From the NCBI GenBank assembly GCA_945861465.1, contig CAMAVB010000050.1, forward strand, positions 1 to 36,733: a DNA stretch of 36,733 nucleotides. Reading direction: 5' to 3'. This DNA is from Candidatus Kuenenia stuttgartensis (GTDB lineage: Bacteria; Planctomycetota; Planctomycetia; Planctomycetales; Planctomycetaceae). Both the position numbers and the translations under genes were made by a program. Under the pieces are notes generated by a model. It was not told the origin of the DNA and searched no databases. It saw nothing but the letters and a program-made list of their open reading frames with translations. This document shows, one piece after another, positions 15,771 through 24,657 of the stretch (position 1 is the first letter of the stretch; each line of letters opens with the position of its first letter).

Positions 15771-17159
15771 ATGACCACGGCTGTAGTAAACACCGGATGT
15801 CGTGAGTTTCGTGATTCATTGCGAAACACAAATCGTCGTGGATTTCTGCATGCCGGAATGTTGGGGACGGTCGGGCTGACTTTGTCGGATTTGTTTCGAT
15901 TGAAGGCCGAGGCCGCTCCTTCGCATGTGAAGTCATCGTCTCCGTGCTCAGTGATTATTCTCTGGATGCGAGGCGGGCCGAGTCAGCACGAGACATGGGA
16001 TCCAAAACCGGAAGCACCGGTGGAATATCGAGGCTACTTTGGCGCGATGTCCACCAAAGTGCCGGGGATTCAGATCTGTGATATGCTGCCTCAGTCGGCG
16101 GCGATCATGGATAAGTGGTCGATCATTCGCAGTCTGAATCACACCGATGCCGGGCATTCGACGGGCGACCAGTTGTGCTTCACCGGATATCCCAGCGCAG
16201 GAACTCCGGACGTTAACTCACGACCGAGCTGCGGGTCCATCGTCGCTCGTCAGTTGGGACAGCGGAATCCGCAACTGCCGCCTTATGTCATGATTCCCCG
16301 GCGCGTTCCCGGCGTCGATGCGTCGTATCTGGGACCAGCGTGTGCTCCGTTTGAGACGCAGGCCGATCCAGCGAACTCCGGGCCATTTCGGATTCCAAAT
16401 CTCGAGTCTCCGACGGAAGTTTCTGTCGGGCGGATCGATGATCGGCGATCCCTGCTTCAAAGTCTGGATCACATGAGAAAGGCATCGGACCATGCCGCCC
16501 AGATCGGAGCCGTCAATGCGTTTCAGGCAAGAGCCTGGGACATCCTTCTCGGCGATGCCGCGCGGAAAGCTTTTGATCTGGACGCAGAGCCTCAGCACAT
16601 TCGGGATCGCTATGGCTTTATGTCGGCCTATCAGGCTCCGACACCTGATCGCTGTGGTGTACCGGCATGGAGCCAGCGATTTCTGCTGGCCCGGCGTCTG
16701 ATTGAAGCCGGAGTGCCGATGGTCACGGTAGATTGTCGCTGGTGGGACACGCATGTGAAGGGCTACGAAACCATGCGTGATGGTTTTCTGCCTCGCTGGG
16801 ATCAGGCCTATTCGGCTTTGATCGAAGACCTGGATCAGCGAGGTCTGCTGGAAACCACCATGGTGCTCGCCTGGGGCGAATTTGGAAGAACTCCGAAAGT
16901 GAACGCCACTGGTGGCCGCGATCATTATCCCAATGTCTTCAACGCGGCCATCGCGGGCGGCGGCATTCAGGGCGGTCGAGTCGTCGGGGAATCTGATTCA
17001 GTGGGGGCTTTGCCGCTCCGAAATCCAAAATCACCACAGGACGTACTCGCCACCGTTTATCGTCACCTTGGAGTCGATACAGGCATCTCATACCCTGACC
17101 ACAGTGGTCGCCCGATTTCCGTGCTTCCGTTTGGTGATACGATCTTAGAACTGTTCTGA
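15771..17159 (+). CDS. DUF1501 domain protein, first copy (Tat-type leader)
   Basis: A 462-residue protein of the DUF1501 family, which is placed with alkaline-phosphatase/sulfatase-like folds. The leader has a twin-arginine-like motif (NTNRRGFLHAGMLGTVGLT), so export in folded form is likely. Seen: ILWMRGGPSQHETWDPKPEAP, a conserved GGPSQ block; RSLNHTDAGHSTGDQ with candidate metal His; LAWGEFGRTPKVN; GGRDHYPNVF; and a C-terminal HLGVDTGISYPDHSGRPIS. The start at 15771 is set by GGAG 8 bases upstream. DUF1501 genes usually accompany DUF1549/DUF1553 cytochrome-like partners; none is present here, and instead a second DUF1501 follows. The exact substrate is unknown. Palindromes of one superfamily lie on both sides (15444 and 17205). 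Confidence 0.9.
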   Translation: MTTAVVNTGCREFRDSLRNTNRRGFLHAGMLGTVGLTLSDLFRLKAEAAPSHVKSSSPCSVIILWMRGGPSQHETWDPKPEAPVEYRGYFGAMSTKVPGIQICDMLPQSAAIMDKWSIIRSLNHTDAGHSTGDQLCFTGYPSAGTPDVNSRPSCGSIVARQLGQRNPQLPPYVMIPRRVPGVDASYLGPACAPFETQADPANSGPFRIPNLESPTEVSVGRIDDRRSLLQSLDHMRKASDHAAQIGAVNAFQARAWDILLGDAARKAFDLDAEPQHIRDRYGFMSAYQAPTPDRCGVPAWSQRFLLARRLIEAGVPMVTVDCRWWDTHVKGYETMRDGFLPRWDQAYSALIEDLDQRGLLETTMVLAWGEFGRTPKVNATGGRDHYPNVFNAAIAGGGIQGGRVVGESDSVGALPLRNPKSPQDVLATVYRHLGVDTGISYPDHSGRPISVLPFGDTILELF

Positions 17160-17204
17160 AACGACACAGACAATGAAACCTGGTCAACTTGAGAACCAGA
17201 ATTT

Positions 17205-17303
17205 CGTAGGGTGGGACCAGCGAGCAACGCGAGCGCCGGCCCACCATGTGTGCAGATGAATGGTGGGCCGACGCGGCTTATCAGCCGCTTGTCCCACCCT
17301 ACG
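17205..17303. repeat. Palindrome, GTAGGGTGGGAC family, copy 1
   Basis: Arms CGTAGGGTGGGACCAGCG (17205-17222) and CGCTTGTCCCACCCTACG (17286-17303) pair with one or two mismatches. The middle has its own inverted pair GGCCCACCAT / ATGGTGGGCC. The element lies between the two DUF1501 genes and its right part reads into the upstream extension of the second one. Confidence 0.95.
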
Positions 17304-17367
17304 TTCAATAAATCCGGTTCTCATTACAAAACCTGTTGAAAATCGTTCGCAGAGAGACCGTTCTCGC

Positions 17368-18741
17368 ATGAAAAACAGAAACTGCACCGGCCCAATGCGT
17401 CGTCGGACATTCATGCGGATCGGCACTCTGGCCCTTGGAGGTCTGACTCTCCCGCAGCTGCTGTCGCAGCGGGCACAAGCTGGAGTCAAAAGCGAACCTG
17501 ACACAACGGTGATCCTGTTCTGGATGTGGGGAGGGCCCAGTCAGTTTGAAACATGGGACATGAAGCCTGACGCACCTGCGGAGGTTCGTGGCCCGCTCAA
17601 GCCGATCCCGACCACGGTCCCCGGAATGGACATCTGCGAATACATGCCGAAACAGGCTCAGCGAGCCGAACGGTTTTCACTCATTCGATCGCTGCATCAT
17701 GAAATGTCGGCCCATAACGACGGAAGCATCGAAGTTCTGACAGGAAAGACACCCACCGTCCCGGACCCGACGTCACAGGCTCGTTCCGAACACCCGGACT
17801 TCGGGATGATCGCGAGCTGGCAACGCGGTCTGCGAATTGACGGCATACCGCAGTATGTCGGACTGCAGAAGGCTCCCTTCATGACGAATCCCGGCTATCT
17901 GGGAGTCAGCCATCGCGCGTTCGAAACCGGTGATCCGTCGAAGCCTGGTTTTGCACCAGGCGATCTGACGCTGGCAACCGGCATCGATAACAGCCGCCTG
18001 GATCATCGACGGTCACTGGTTCGACAGTTTGATACGCTCCGTTCTGATATTGATCTGCTGCAGACTCTCGGCGGTGTCGATGAATTCCGATCTGCGGCAT
18101 TTACCATGCTGACGAGTCATAAAGTCGTCGATGCGTTCGACATTGCCAGAGAAACGTCGGATGTGAGAGACCGCTACGGTCGCCATCGCTGGGGTCAGAG
18201 CTGCCTGCTGGCGCGGCGACTGGCTGAAGCCGGAACGGCCGTGATCAATATCGACGCAACCGCTCCGAATGACACGACAAAGAACTTCAGCTGGGATGAC
18301 CACGCGGGAGCGTTTCATCTGGACCATGCTCAGCGGGAGCGACTTCCACAAATGGATCAGGCACTTTGCGCCCTGATCGATGATCTGTATGAACGCGGCA
18401 TGGATCGAAAGGTCCTGCTGATCGCCTGCGGAGAATTCGGACGAACGCCACGCGTGACACATGCCCCGAAGAATTTTTCGGACCAGATCGGACTCGGACG
18501 CGATCACTGGCCCCATGCGTTCAGTGCCCTAATCTCCGGTGGAGGGCTGCGGATGGGACAGGTGGTCGGAGAGACAAATGCCAAAGGAGAATATCCGATC
18601 CGTGATCGAGTCATACCGCAGGATCTGCTGGCGACCGTCTACACTCATCTGGGAATCGACTATACGCAGGTTGTGAAAGATCCATCCGGCCGCCCGATTT
18701 CCATTCTGCCGCACGGATCGCCGATCGCTCAACTGGTATAG
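17368..18741 (+). CDS. DUF1501 domain protein, second copy (Tat-type leader)
   Basis: A 457-residue paralogue of the preceding gene. The leader carries MRRRTFMRIGTLALGGLTLP, a twin-arginine-type start. The same family blocks are visible: ILFWMWGGPSQFETWDMKPDA, IRSLHHEMSAHNDGS, ACGEFGRTPRVTH, GLGRDHWPHAFSAL and a HLGIDYTQVVKDPSGRP end. The ATG at 17368 is preferred because upstream codons fall in the palindrome; AGAGAGA lies 8-14 bases before it. Compared with copy 1, the second His block reads SAHNDGS in place of AGHSTGD, so the two may differ in substrate. The Ldh-family gene follows after 32 bases, suggesting an operon. Confidence 0.9.
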   Translation: MKNRNCTGPMRRRTFMRIGTLALGGLTLPQLLSQRAQAGVKSEPDTTVILFWMWGGPSQFETWDMKPDAPAEVRGPLKPIPTTVPGMDICEYMPKQAQRAERFSLIRSLHHEMSAHNDGSIEVLTGKTPTVPDPTSQARSEHPDFGMIASWQRGLRIDGIPQYVGLQKAPFMTNPGYLGVSHRAFETGDPSKPGFAPGDLTLATGIDNSRLDHRRSLVRQFDTLRSDIDLLQTLGGVDEFRSAAFTMLTSHKVVDAFDIARETSDVRDRYGRHRWGQSCLLARRLAEAGTAVINIDATAPNDTTKNFSWDDHAGAFHLDHAQRERLPQMDQALCALIDDLYERGMDRKVLLIACGEFGRTPRVTHAPKNFSDQIGLGRDHWPHAFSALISGGGLRMGQVVGETNAKGEYPIRDRVIPQDLLATVYTHLGIDYTQVVKDPSGRPISILPHGSPIAQLV

Positions 18742-18773
18742 TGTTGACTACGTCCCTCTGAAGGTACTACCCA

Positions 18774-19841
18774 ATGCCGCGACTGGATCCTGAAACACTG
18801 ACAGATTTCGCGACGTTGATTTTTGAGGCCAGTGAGTTGCCGCCCGATGTGGCACGCATGGTCGCGGAGTCGCTCGTGCTGGCGAACCTGTCAGGGCATG
18901 ATTCGCATGGCGTAATTCGCATCATTGAATATGTCGCATGGACAAAGCGCGGCTGGGTGAATCCACATGGAACGCTGACTGTCGTTCGCGAACAGCCTTG
19001 TATCCTGATCCTCGATGGAGACTTTGGATTTGGTCAGGTGATTGGTCGCAAGGCGATGGAATTGGGCATCAGGAAAGCAAAGGCCGACGGAGCCTGTATT
19101 CTGTCGCTGCGACGATCAGGCCATTTGGGACGCATTGGCGAGTTCATGGAACAGGCTGCCAGCGCGGGACTTGTCTGCTTTGCCTTGACGAATACGCACG
19201 GAAGCGGAGTCCTGGTGGCTCCGTATGGAGGTTGTGAACGACGGCTGTCAGCAAACCCGCTCGCCGGCGCAGCTCCACGACCGAATGGACCTCCGATCAT
19301 GATGGATATTTCGACATCGACAATCGCTGAGGGAAAGATCAAAGTGGCCCGCAGCCATGGTGATTCAATGCCCGAAGGATTGTTCGTCAACAGCAACGGC
19401 GAACCATCGACAAGTCCGGAAGAGTACTATGCCAGTCCGCCAGGGGCACTCCTTCCGATGGCTGGTCACAAGGGGTTTGCCCTTTCCATGCTATGCGAAG
19501 TCTTTGCAGGAGCAATGACCGGTGCGGGCTGCAGCAAGGACGGTGTGGAACGCGTGGCCAACGGATTCATGGTGTTTCTGCTCGATCCAGCGGCTTTTGC
19601 CGGGACGGAATTTGTCAGCAGCGAACTCGGAAATCTCGCCGAGTGGGTCAAGTCCAGTCGACTTCAGGACGGCTTTGACAGAATCCAGTTGCCCGGCGAG
19701 CCTGAAGCTGAGGCACGCGCGGAACGCAGTCGGTCAGGGATCGACGTTGACGAGAGGACATGGCAGAAAATCTGTGAGATCGCTGCCGCTGCCAATGTTT
19801 CGATCCCGGAGATCGATGCTTTCAGGAAAGGTAATCTATGA
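18774..19841 (+). CDS. Ldh family (malate/L-lactate/ureidoglycolate-type) NAD(P)-dependent dehydrogenase
   Basis: A 355-residue protein of the LDH2/MDHG2 family, unrelated to classical lactate dehydrogenases. Seen: LSGHDSHGVIRI with the conserved His45, NPHGTLTVV, a GDFGFGQVIGRKAM block, the SGHLGRIGEFMEQA nucleotide-side helix, LSANPLAGAAPRP, and MAGHKGFALSMLCEVFAGAMTGAG near the C-terminus. The family oxidises 2-hydroxy acids (malate, lactate, ureidoglycolate, 2,3-diketogulonate); which one cannot be told here. Cytoplasmic, with no signal peptide. GAAGG at 18760-18764 supports the start. Its stop overlaps the next start by four bases (ATGA), so the two are translationally coupled. Confidence 0.9.
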   Translation: MPRLDPETLTDFATLIFEASELPPDVARMVAESLVLANLSGHDSHGVIRIIEYVAWTKRGWVNPHGTLTVVREQPCILILDGDFGFGQVIGRKAMELGIRKAKADGACILSLRRSGHLGRIGEFMEQAASAGLVCFALTNTHGSGVLVAPYGGCERRLSANPLAGAAPRPNGPPIMMDISTSTIAEGKIKVARSHGDSMPEGLFVNSNGEPSTSPEEYYASPPGALLPMAGHKGFALSMLCEVFAGAMTGAGCSKDGVERVANGFMVFLLDPAAFAGTEFVSSELGNLAEWVKSSRLQDGFDRIQLPGEPEAEARAERSRSGIDVDERTWQKICEIAAAANVSIPEIDAFRKGNL

Positions 19842-20320
19842 CCGCTCGACGTCAGGCGACTCTTTATCTGCCATTGCCAGACAGCACTGCAATCGAATCG
19901 CTTCGCTCGCGTTTCAATCCGGTGCAGTTTGAGCTGATTCGAGCGCATGTCACGCTCTGCCGCGAGGACGAAGTCAGCGATTGGGACAAGTTTGCATCGC
20001 GGTTATCTGACCTGCGCACAATCGAGGTGACGTTGAGTTTTGGTCTTCCGGTTCGCGACGACAATCTGGTTTACCTCCCGGCCACTGGTTCAACAGAATC
20101 GTACGACGCTTTGCGAAGCTTGCTGCTTTCGACCCGGAATTCGCTGCCACGGAAACACATTCCACACATTACGATAGTTCATCCGCGAAACGGGAGTTGT
20201 TCCGATTTCGTGTTTGGCGAAATTGCCAGCCAACTCAAACCATTCACGGCAACGTTTCGTTCTGTGACTCTGATTGAACAGGTTGACGATGAGCCTTGGC
20301 AGGACTTGATTTTGGGGTAG
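19838..20320 (+). CDS. 2H phosphoesterase (2'-5' RNA ligase-like)
   Basis: A 160-residue protein of the 2H phosphoesterase superfamily. Two H-x-T motifs are visible with correct spacing: H37-V-T39 in RAHVTLC and H110-I-T112 in PHITIVHPR. Members act on 2',3'-cyclic phosphates or 2'-5' linkages of RNA or small nucleotides. An AGGAAAGGT ribosome site lies before ATG 19838, which overlaps the Ldh gene's stop. The TAG stop (20318-20320) is formed by the first bases of the palindrome at 20317-20395, so the present C-terminus (WQDLILG) was set by that repeat. Confidence 0.85.
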   Translation: MTARRQATLYLPLPDSTAIESLRSRFNPVQFELIRAHVTLCREDEVSDWDKFASRLSDLRTIEVTLSFGLPVRDDNLVYLPATGSTESYDALRSLLLSTRNSLPRKHIPHITIVHPRNGSCSDFVFGEIASQLKPFTATFRSVTLIEQVDDEPWQDLILG

Positions 20321-20395
20321 GCCGGACCAAGCGGAGCGCCGTTCCGGCAGGTGTCTGGCAATTGCCGGAACGGCGCTCCGCTTGGTCCGGCCTAC
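20317..20395. repeat. Palindrome, GTAGGCCGGACC family (perfect 33-bp arms)
   Basis: Arms 20317-20349 and 20363-20395 are perfectly complementary over 33 bases, starting GTAGGCCGGACCAAGCGGAG, with a 13-base loop. It lies between the convergent 2H phosphoesterase and mqnD genes, so it may also form a strong hairpin in both transcripts, although no T-run follows. It supplies the stop codon of the plus-strand gene. Confidence 0.97.
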
Positions 20396-20420
20396 AGGGA
20401 CTTAAAGTCGTTCGACTTCG

Positions 20421-21260
20421 TCAGCTGTCGAACACGTGCAATTCGACGCTCTCAGCCGGAATCAGCCCGATCCCGTGAGCGAGTCTGGACAATTGTCGCA
20501 GAGCATTCTTGCCGACGTCACCAAGTTCCACGGTCCAATCATTCACGTACAGATCGACGTGTTGCATCAGCACGTTATCATCGAATTCCTGAGCGTACTT
20601 GCGCATCGTAGGCAGCGGCAGACTGCGGTCGGAAAGAGCGAGCTGCAGGGAATCGTGAATCACGGCCTGCACGGTTGCGATGATATTCGGGTCCAGACTG
20701 CGTCGTGCGACGATGCCTCCGAGCGGCAAGGGGCACGATGTTTCCTGTTCCCACCGCGTGCCGAGATCTTCCACCAGTCCCAGCCCCTCATGCTGCCAGG
20801 TGAAACGGCCTTCGTGGATGCAGACACCAAAGTCGGCTTGACCATGTTTCAGCTCTGGCATGATGTCCGAAAACACGACATGCCGAACCTCGGTGGTGCG
20901 CGGATAGAACAACTGGAACAGCAGAGCGGCCGTCGTATGCTGACCAGGACACAGAGTCACTTGTTCGGAGCTTTCAGGCCGCTCTCCGGCCCGAGCCGAC
21001 AGCAGCAACGGACCGACGCCGAATCCCAGAGCTGAACCGGATGGCAGCACAACGGTTTTGTCGGCCAGCAGCAGGGCGGCATGGAAACTGGTCTTCGCGA
21101 CATCGAAATCACCGGCGAACAGACGATCATTGAGCTGCTGAATATCGATCAACTCGACTTCAAATGTCAGCCCTCTCCAATCGACGCTGTGCGTCAACAG
21201 GCCGTGGAAGGCAAATGTGTCATTAGGGCATGTGGAGATCCCCAGATGGATTCTGGTCAT
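20421..21260 (-). CDS. mqnD: 1,4-dihydroxy-6-naphthoate synthase (futalosine menaquinone pathway)
   Basis: A 279-residue protein with the MqnD signature ISTCPNDTFAFHGLL at the N-terminus. SALGFGVGPLLLS, a CPGQHTTAALLFQLFYP block and GRFTWQHEGLGLVEDLG follow, all typical of MqnD, which has a periplasmic-binding-protein-like fold. It converts cyclic dehypoxanthine futalosine to 1,4-dihydroxy-6-naphthoate. The start overlaps the stop of mqnB by four bases, and the two enzymes act in the same pathway. MqnA and MqnC are not in this window. The related MqnA has a different N-terminus, so MqnD is favoured. Confidence 0.93.
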   Translation of the reverse strand: MTRIHLGISTCPNDTFAFHGLLTHSVDWRGLTFEVELIDIQQLNDRLFAGDFDVAKTSFHAALLLADKTVVLPSGSALGFGVGPLLLSARAGERPESSEQVTLCPGQHTTAALLFQLFYPRTTEVRHVVFSDIMPELKHGQADFGVCIHEGRFTWQHEGLGLVEDLGTRWEQETSCPLPLGGIVARRSLDPNIIATVQAVIHDSLQLALSDRSLPLPTMRKYAQEFDDNVLMQHVDLYVNDWTVELGDVGKNALRQLSRLAHGIGLIPAESVELHVFDS

Positions 21261-21907
21261 GTCAAAATCCTCAACGCAGCCAGTTCCGCTGCGGCCTCAA
21301 GCGCGGCAGAGACGTTCCAGTTGGCCTTGTCACGATCGCCTGCCCGATTTGAAATTCCCCTGATTACGGTCAGCGGGATTCTGGCCATCCTGCACGCCAG
21401 CGCGACGGAAAATGCTTCCATGTCTTCTGCGACCGCATGCGGGAACTTGTTGAGTCTGAACGCGACATCCTCGGTGGAGCCCGATGCCGCGCAGACGGTG
21501 AGCAGCATTGAGTCCGCGGATTCTCCGGGATCTGGTTCGATCGCCGGTTCGATCACATCGCCGAACGAGTCACCGAACTCCGGATCGGTCCACTGCGGCC
21601 AGCCGAGTTCGCTCGCTGTTTCAAATTCCGAACCGCTGCCAGCCCCGATTCCGTAACACGCAATTCTCGAAAATTCCGTAGCGGTCCCGACCGGCAACTG
21701 CGGCCCCAGTGCTCCCGCAATACCGACGAGGATGACTGCTCGCGGTTGATAAATTGCCAGCAGTTGCGCCGTGCGAATCCCAGCCAAAATCGGCCCAAAA
21801 CCGCATGTCTGTATCACGCCATCAGCACGCCTGACAGAATCGGCAAGAAGTGGCTGCAATTTCTCCAGTTCGAACGCAGTTGGAATAAGCACGAGAACAC
21901 TGATCAT
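21257..21907 (-). CDS. mqnB: Futalosine hydrolase
   Basis: A 216-residue nucleosidase of the PNP/MTAN superfamily. Seen: the N-terminal VLIPTAFELEKL, GFGPILAGIRTAQLL, AVILVGIAGALG and AEDMEAFSVALAC (with the Glu-Asp-Met-Glu substrate-binding stretch), and a late IRGISNRAGDRD in which Asn-Arg-Ala-Gly-Asp holds the catalytic Asp. The order and the tight coupling to mqnD indicate futalosine hydrolase, which releases hypoxanthine from futalosine, rather than methylthioadenosine nucleosidase. The ribosome site is weak. Upstream lies the nested palindrome at 21935-22040, within which or beyond which the promoter must lie. Confidence 0.92.
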   Translation of the reverse strand: MISVLVLIPTAFELEKLQPLLADSVRRADGVIQTCGFGPILAGIRTAQLLAIYQPRAVILVGIAGALGPQLPVGTATEFSRIACYGIGAGSGSEFETASELGWPQWTDPEFGDSFGDVIEPAIEPDPGESADSMLLTVCAASGSTEDVAFRLNKFPHAVAEDMEAFSVALACRMARIPLTVIRGISNRAGDRDKANWNVSAALEAAAELAALRILT

Positions 21908-21934
21908 GACAAAATACTCTGGACGCAGAAAGAC

Positions 21935-22040
21935 TTAGGACCGTTCGAGAAATAATTGACCGCATCCTCCTCTCCCCTGCGAAGGGGAGAGGGCGGGGTG
22001 AGGGGTGTAAAAGAGACAGTTATTTCTCGAGCGGTCCTTA
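21935..22040. repeat. Nested palindrome, AGGAC-AGAAATAA outer family, copy 1
   Basis: The 21-base outer arms are 21935-21955 (TTAGGACCGTTCGAGAAATA...) and 22020-22040; they pair with two mismatches. The core (21956-22019) is a different repeat, built around CTCCCCTGCGAAGGGGAG and GGGCGGGGTGAGGGG. The copy at 33167-33271 has the same 21-base arms, the same GACAG before the right arm and almost the same total length (105 against 106 bases), but an unrelated core. Confidence 0.93.
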
Positions 22041-22049
22041 CCTGGATAG

Positions 22050-22190
22050 CAGAGCACGGAAATCGTCACTCCAACTGCGAACTGCAACATCGCAACGATA
22101 GAAACCCTTGTTGCTGATTCCATTGATCGTGAAGCTGAGTTTCGATTCATGAAGCCGCCGCCTCCCGATCAGGAATTTCCATTTCACTGA
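22050..22190 (+). pseudogene. Possible truncated coding fragment
   Basis: An open frame without its own start runs from the outer edge of the nested palindrome to a TGA. It encodes 46 residues (ending EAEFRFMKPPPPDQEFPFH) with ordinary protein-like composition. On the opposite strand a short hydrophobic frame starts at 22150 behind GGGAGG. Only one, or neither, can be real. I do not recognise either. The frame's abrupt 5' edge at the repeat suggests a gene cut by the repeat. Confidence 0.2.
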
Positions 22191-22238
22191 CTCTACCGAA
22201 TTCTATGTGCAGTTTAAAAACCCAAGGTACAGGCGGAA

Positions 22239-22440
22239 TTCAGGCCCAACGGGCTGGCCCTATGTCAGCCTGGGGCATCGCCCCAGGTAGGAAATACGAG
22301 CGAGGTATTGAGCCCCAAAGGGGCGACCCTAATCCGGCAAATCGTGGTAGGGCCGCCCAGATGGGGCTTGGTTGTTCGGTATCATCTAATTCCCGGGGCG
22401 TTGCCTTTGGCTGACATAGGAGCAGCGCGTTGGGCCTGAA
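22239..22440. repeat. Long nested palindrome, TTCAGGCCCAACG family
   Basis: Outer arms of about 50 bases, 22239-22288 (TTCAGGCCCAACGGGCTGGC...) and 22391-22440 (ending GCGCGTTGGGCCTGAA), pair with several mismatches. Inside is a second inverted pair: AGCCCCAAAGGGGCGACCCT from 22311, answered by GGGCCGCCCAGATGGGGCT. Half an arm of the same family recurs at 25702-25750. With the palindrome at 21935-22040, this explains most of the 634-base gap between mqnB and glnS; nothing else is clear there. Confidence 0.9.
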
Positions 22441-22541
22441 GACAGATCCTGGAAGACTATTCAAAACCGATGACGGTTTGGAAAATCATGACACATAGAA
22501 TTCGTCCGGGGCAGCCTTTTCGACACCGACAGAAATCGAAG

Positions 22542-24230
22542 TCAGCCCTTTGTCTGTTCCTTCGTCCATTGATCCTTCAGAGTCACTGTACGGTTAAAGG
22601 CCAATCGGCCCGGAGTCGAGTCGGCATCGACGCAGAAGTAACCCATGCGCTCGAACTGAAATCGATCACCCGGTTTGCCGTTTGCCAGAGTCGGTTCCAG
22701 CATCGCACTCTCGAGCACAATCAGTGAATTGGGGTTAAAGTTGGATTTCCAGTCGAGCGAAGGATCGGCAACGTCATCCGGATCTTCTTTCACGAACATG
22801 TGGTCGTACATGCGCACTTCTGCTTTCACCGCATGTTTCGCAGAAACCCAGTGCAGCGTGGCTTTCACTTTACGCCCGTCCGGAGCGTCGCCGCCCTTTG
22901 TCGCCGGGTCGTAGGTGCAGCGAATCTCCGTGATGCTGCCAGATGCATCTTTCACCACATCGGTGCAGGTCACAAAATAAGCCCAGCGAAGACGCACTTC
23001 TTTGCCCGGTGACAGGCGGAAAAACTTCTTTGGTGGATCTTCCATGAAGTCTTCGCGTTCAATGTACACTTCCCGGCTGAACGGCACCTTGCGACTGCCC
23101 GCCGCGGCGTCTTCAGGGTTGTTGATCGCGTTGAGTTCTTCTGTTTGATCGTCCGGATAATTTGTGATGACCACCTTGATGGGATTCAACACGGCCATTC
23201 GCCGTTCAGCGCGTTTGTTCAGATCTTCACGGATATGGTTTTCCAGCACGACCATGTCCGTCATCGCGTTGTTCTTGGTGACTCCGACATAGGCACAGAA
23301 GGCTCGAATGGCTTCCGGTGTGTAACCGCGCCGACGCAGGCCGCAGATCGTTGGCATGCGAGGATCGTCCCACCCTGTGACGAAGTTTCCCTGAACGAGT
23401 TCCAGCAGCCGGCGTTTACTCATCATCGTATAGGTCAGATTCAGTCGATTGAACTCGATCTGTTGCGGATGATGTATGCCAAGCGCTGTGCAGTACCAGT
23501 CGTAGAGCGGTCGATGATTCTCGAATTCCAGCGTGCAGATCGAGTGCGTAATGGCTTCGATCGAATCCGACTGTCCGTGTGTATAATCGTACGTCGGATA
23601 AATGCACCACTGACTTCCCGTGCGATGATGCTCCGTGTGGCGGATACGATACATGATCGGATCACGCATGAGCATGTGCTTTTCCGACATGCCGATTTTT
23701 GCCCGCAACACATGAGCCCCATCCGGAAACTCTCCGGCCCGCATGCGACGGAACAGGTCCAGGTTGTCTTCAACGGAGCGACTGCGGTACGGACTGTCGG
23801 TGCCCGGTTCGGATGCCGATCCACGTCCGGCTCGGATTTCTTCCAGCGGCAGACTGCAGACGTACGCTTTGTCGTCACGAATGAGGTGCTCGGCCCACTG
23901 ATAAATCTGTTCGAAATAGTCCGATGCGTAGAACAGCCGATCTTCCCAGCCAAAGCCCAGCCAGCGCACGTCTTCCATGATGGAATCAACGTACTCAGTG
24001 TCTTCTTTTTCAGGGTTCGTGTCGTCAAACCGCAGATTGCATTTTCCACCGTATTCTTTGGCGATGCCGAAATTCAGGCAGATGGACTTCGCGTGCCCGA
24101 TGTGCAGATAGCCGTTCGGCTCAGGAGGAAATCGCGTGTTCACTCGCCCGCCCCATTTGCCGGACGCAAGATCGTCTTCCACGATCTGGCGCACAAAATC
24201 GCGATGGACGGACGTGGCTGGATCAGTCAT
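22542..24230 (-). CDS. glnS: Glutamine--tRNA ligase
   Basis: A 562-residue class I aminoacyl-tRNA synthetase. Seen: [20 protein letters not shown] with the HIGH signature, [38 protein letters not shown]-like [17 protein letters not shown], the KMSKS-equivalent TMMSKRRL, and [23 protein letters not shown]. The tRNA anticodon-binding C-terminal domain follows. Glutaminyl rather than glutamyl specificity fits the [11 protein letters not shown] block and the C-terminal beta-barrels. The frame extends 26 codons further 5', but ATG 24230 ([12 protein letters not shown]) gives the usual N-terminus. Stand-alone glnS means this organism can charge Gln-tRNA directly. Confidence 0.95.
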   Translation of the reverse strand: MTDPATSVHRDFVRQIVEDDLASGKWGGRVNTRFPPEPNGYLHIGHAKSICLNFGIAKEYGGKCNLRFDDTNPEKEDTEYVDSIMEDVRWLGFGWEDRLFYASDYFEQIYQWAEHLIRDDKAYVCSLPLEEIRAGRGSASEPGTDSPYRSRSVEDNLDLFRRMRAGEFPDGAHVLRAKIGMSEKHMLMRDPIMYRIRHTEHHRTGSQWCIYPTYDYTHGQSDSIEAITHSICTLEFENHRPLYDWYCTALGIHHPQQIEFNRLNLTYTMMSKRRLLELVQGNFVTGWDDPRMPTICGLRRRGYTPEAIRAFCAYVGVTKNNAMTDMVVLENHIREDLNKRAERRMAVLNPIKVVITNYPDDQTEELNAINNPEDAAAGSRKVPFSREVYIEREDFMEDPPKKFFRLSPGKEVRLRWAYFVTCTDVVKDASGSITEIRCTYDPATKGGDAPDGRKVKATLHWVSAKHAVKAEVRMYDHMFVKEDPDDVADPSLDWKSNFNPNSLIVLESAMLEPTLANGKPGDRFQFERMGYFCVDADSTPGRLAFNRTVTLKDQWTKEQTKG

Positions 24231-24657
24231 TTCACAAGATACCGTTGCGTTCTGAGTTTTACACTTAGGGCCATGATTTCCGCTGGGCTCGGAACGTTCA
24301 TGTCTCACCGAAAAATACCTGCTCGCACTCGATGTCGGAAGTCACACTTTCGGTTTTGTGGCAAGTAGCAACCACATCACTGAATTTTCCTTGTTGGTGA
24401 AGCAAGCCATGAGCACGAACCACACCGAACCGCGTCACGAACGAGATCAATCTGACGAGACCGCGCCGTCAAATTGACGACAAGACCAGACTCATTCATA
24501 TCGATGATTCCAGCCACGATTCAAAGTATGTTTCCACGACATTGTCGCAGAAAATTGGACTTGGCATGATACTCCCGCGTTAAGAAATTGTTGAGCGACG
24601 ATGAAAAAATGAAACAAGAACCGTTTTCTTGTCGCTGCGAATTTGTAGAATCAAGGG
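24231..24657. other. Divergent promoter region between glnS and the M50-like gene
   Basis: No gene is supported in these 427 bases; short frames lack any domain. The region must contain the promoters of both divergent genes, but no clear consensus boxes were recognised. Composition becomes richer in A and T toward the plus-strand gene. Confidence 0.35.
24614..24632. promoter_or_regulatory. Small dyad before the M50-like gene
   Basis: ACAAGAA (24614-24620) and TTCTTGT (24626-24632) form a 7-base inverted repeat with a 5-base spacer, ending 25 bases before ATG 24658. The position fits an operator or a leader hairpin. There is no further support. Confidence 0.25.

Noticed and set aside
20317-20395. 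Rho-independent terminator
   Set aside because: The stem is very strong but no T-run follows on either strand, and the same family style occurs as dispersed repeats. It is kept as a repeat with only possible termination function.
23145-24368. A 407-codon plus-strand frame across glnS
   Set aside because: It is antisense to glnS, whose motifs are unambiguous.
24410-24478. A short open frame (ATGAGCACGAACCAC...)
   Set aside because: Only about 22 codons, no ribosome site and no similarity to anything recognised.
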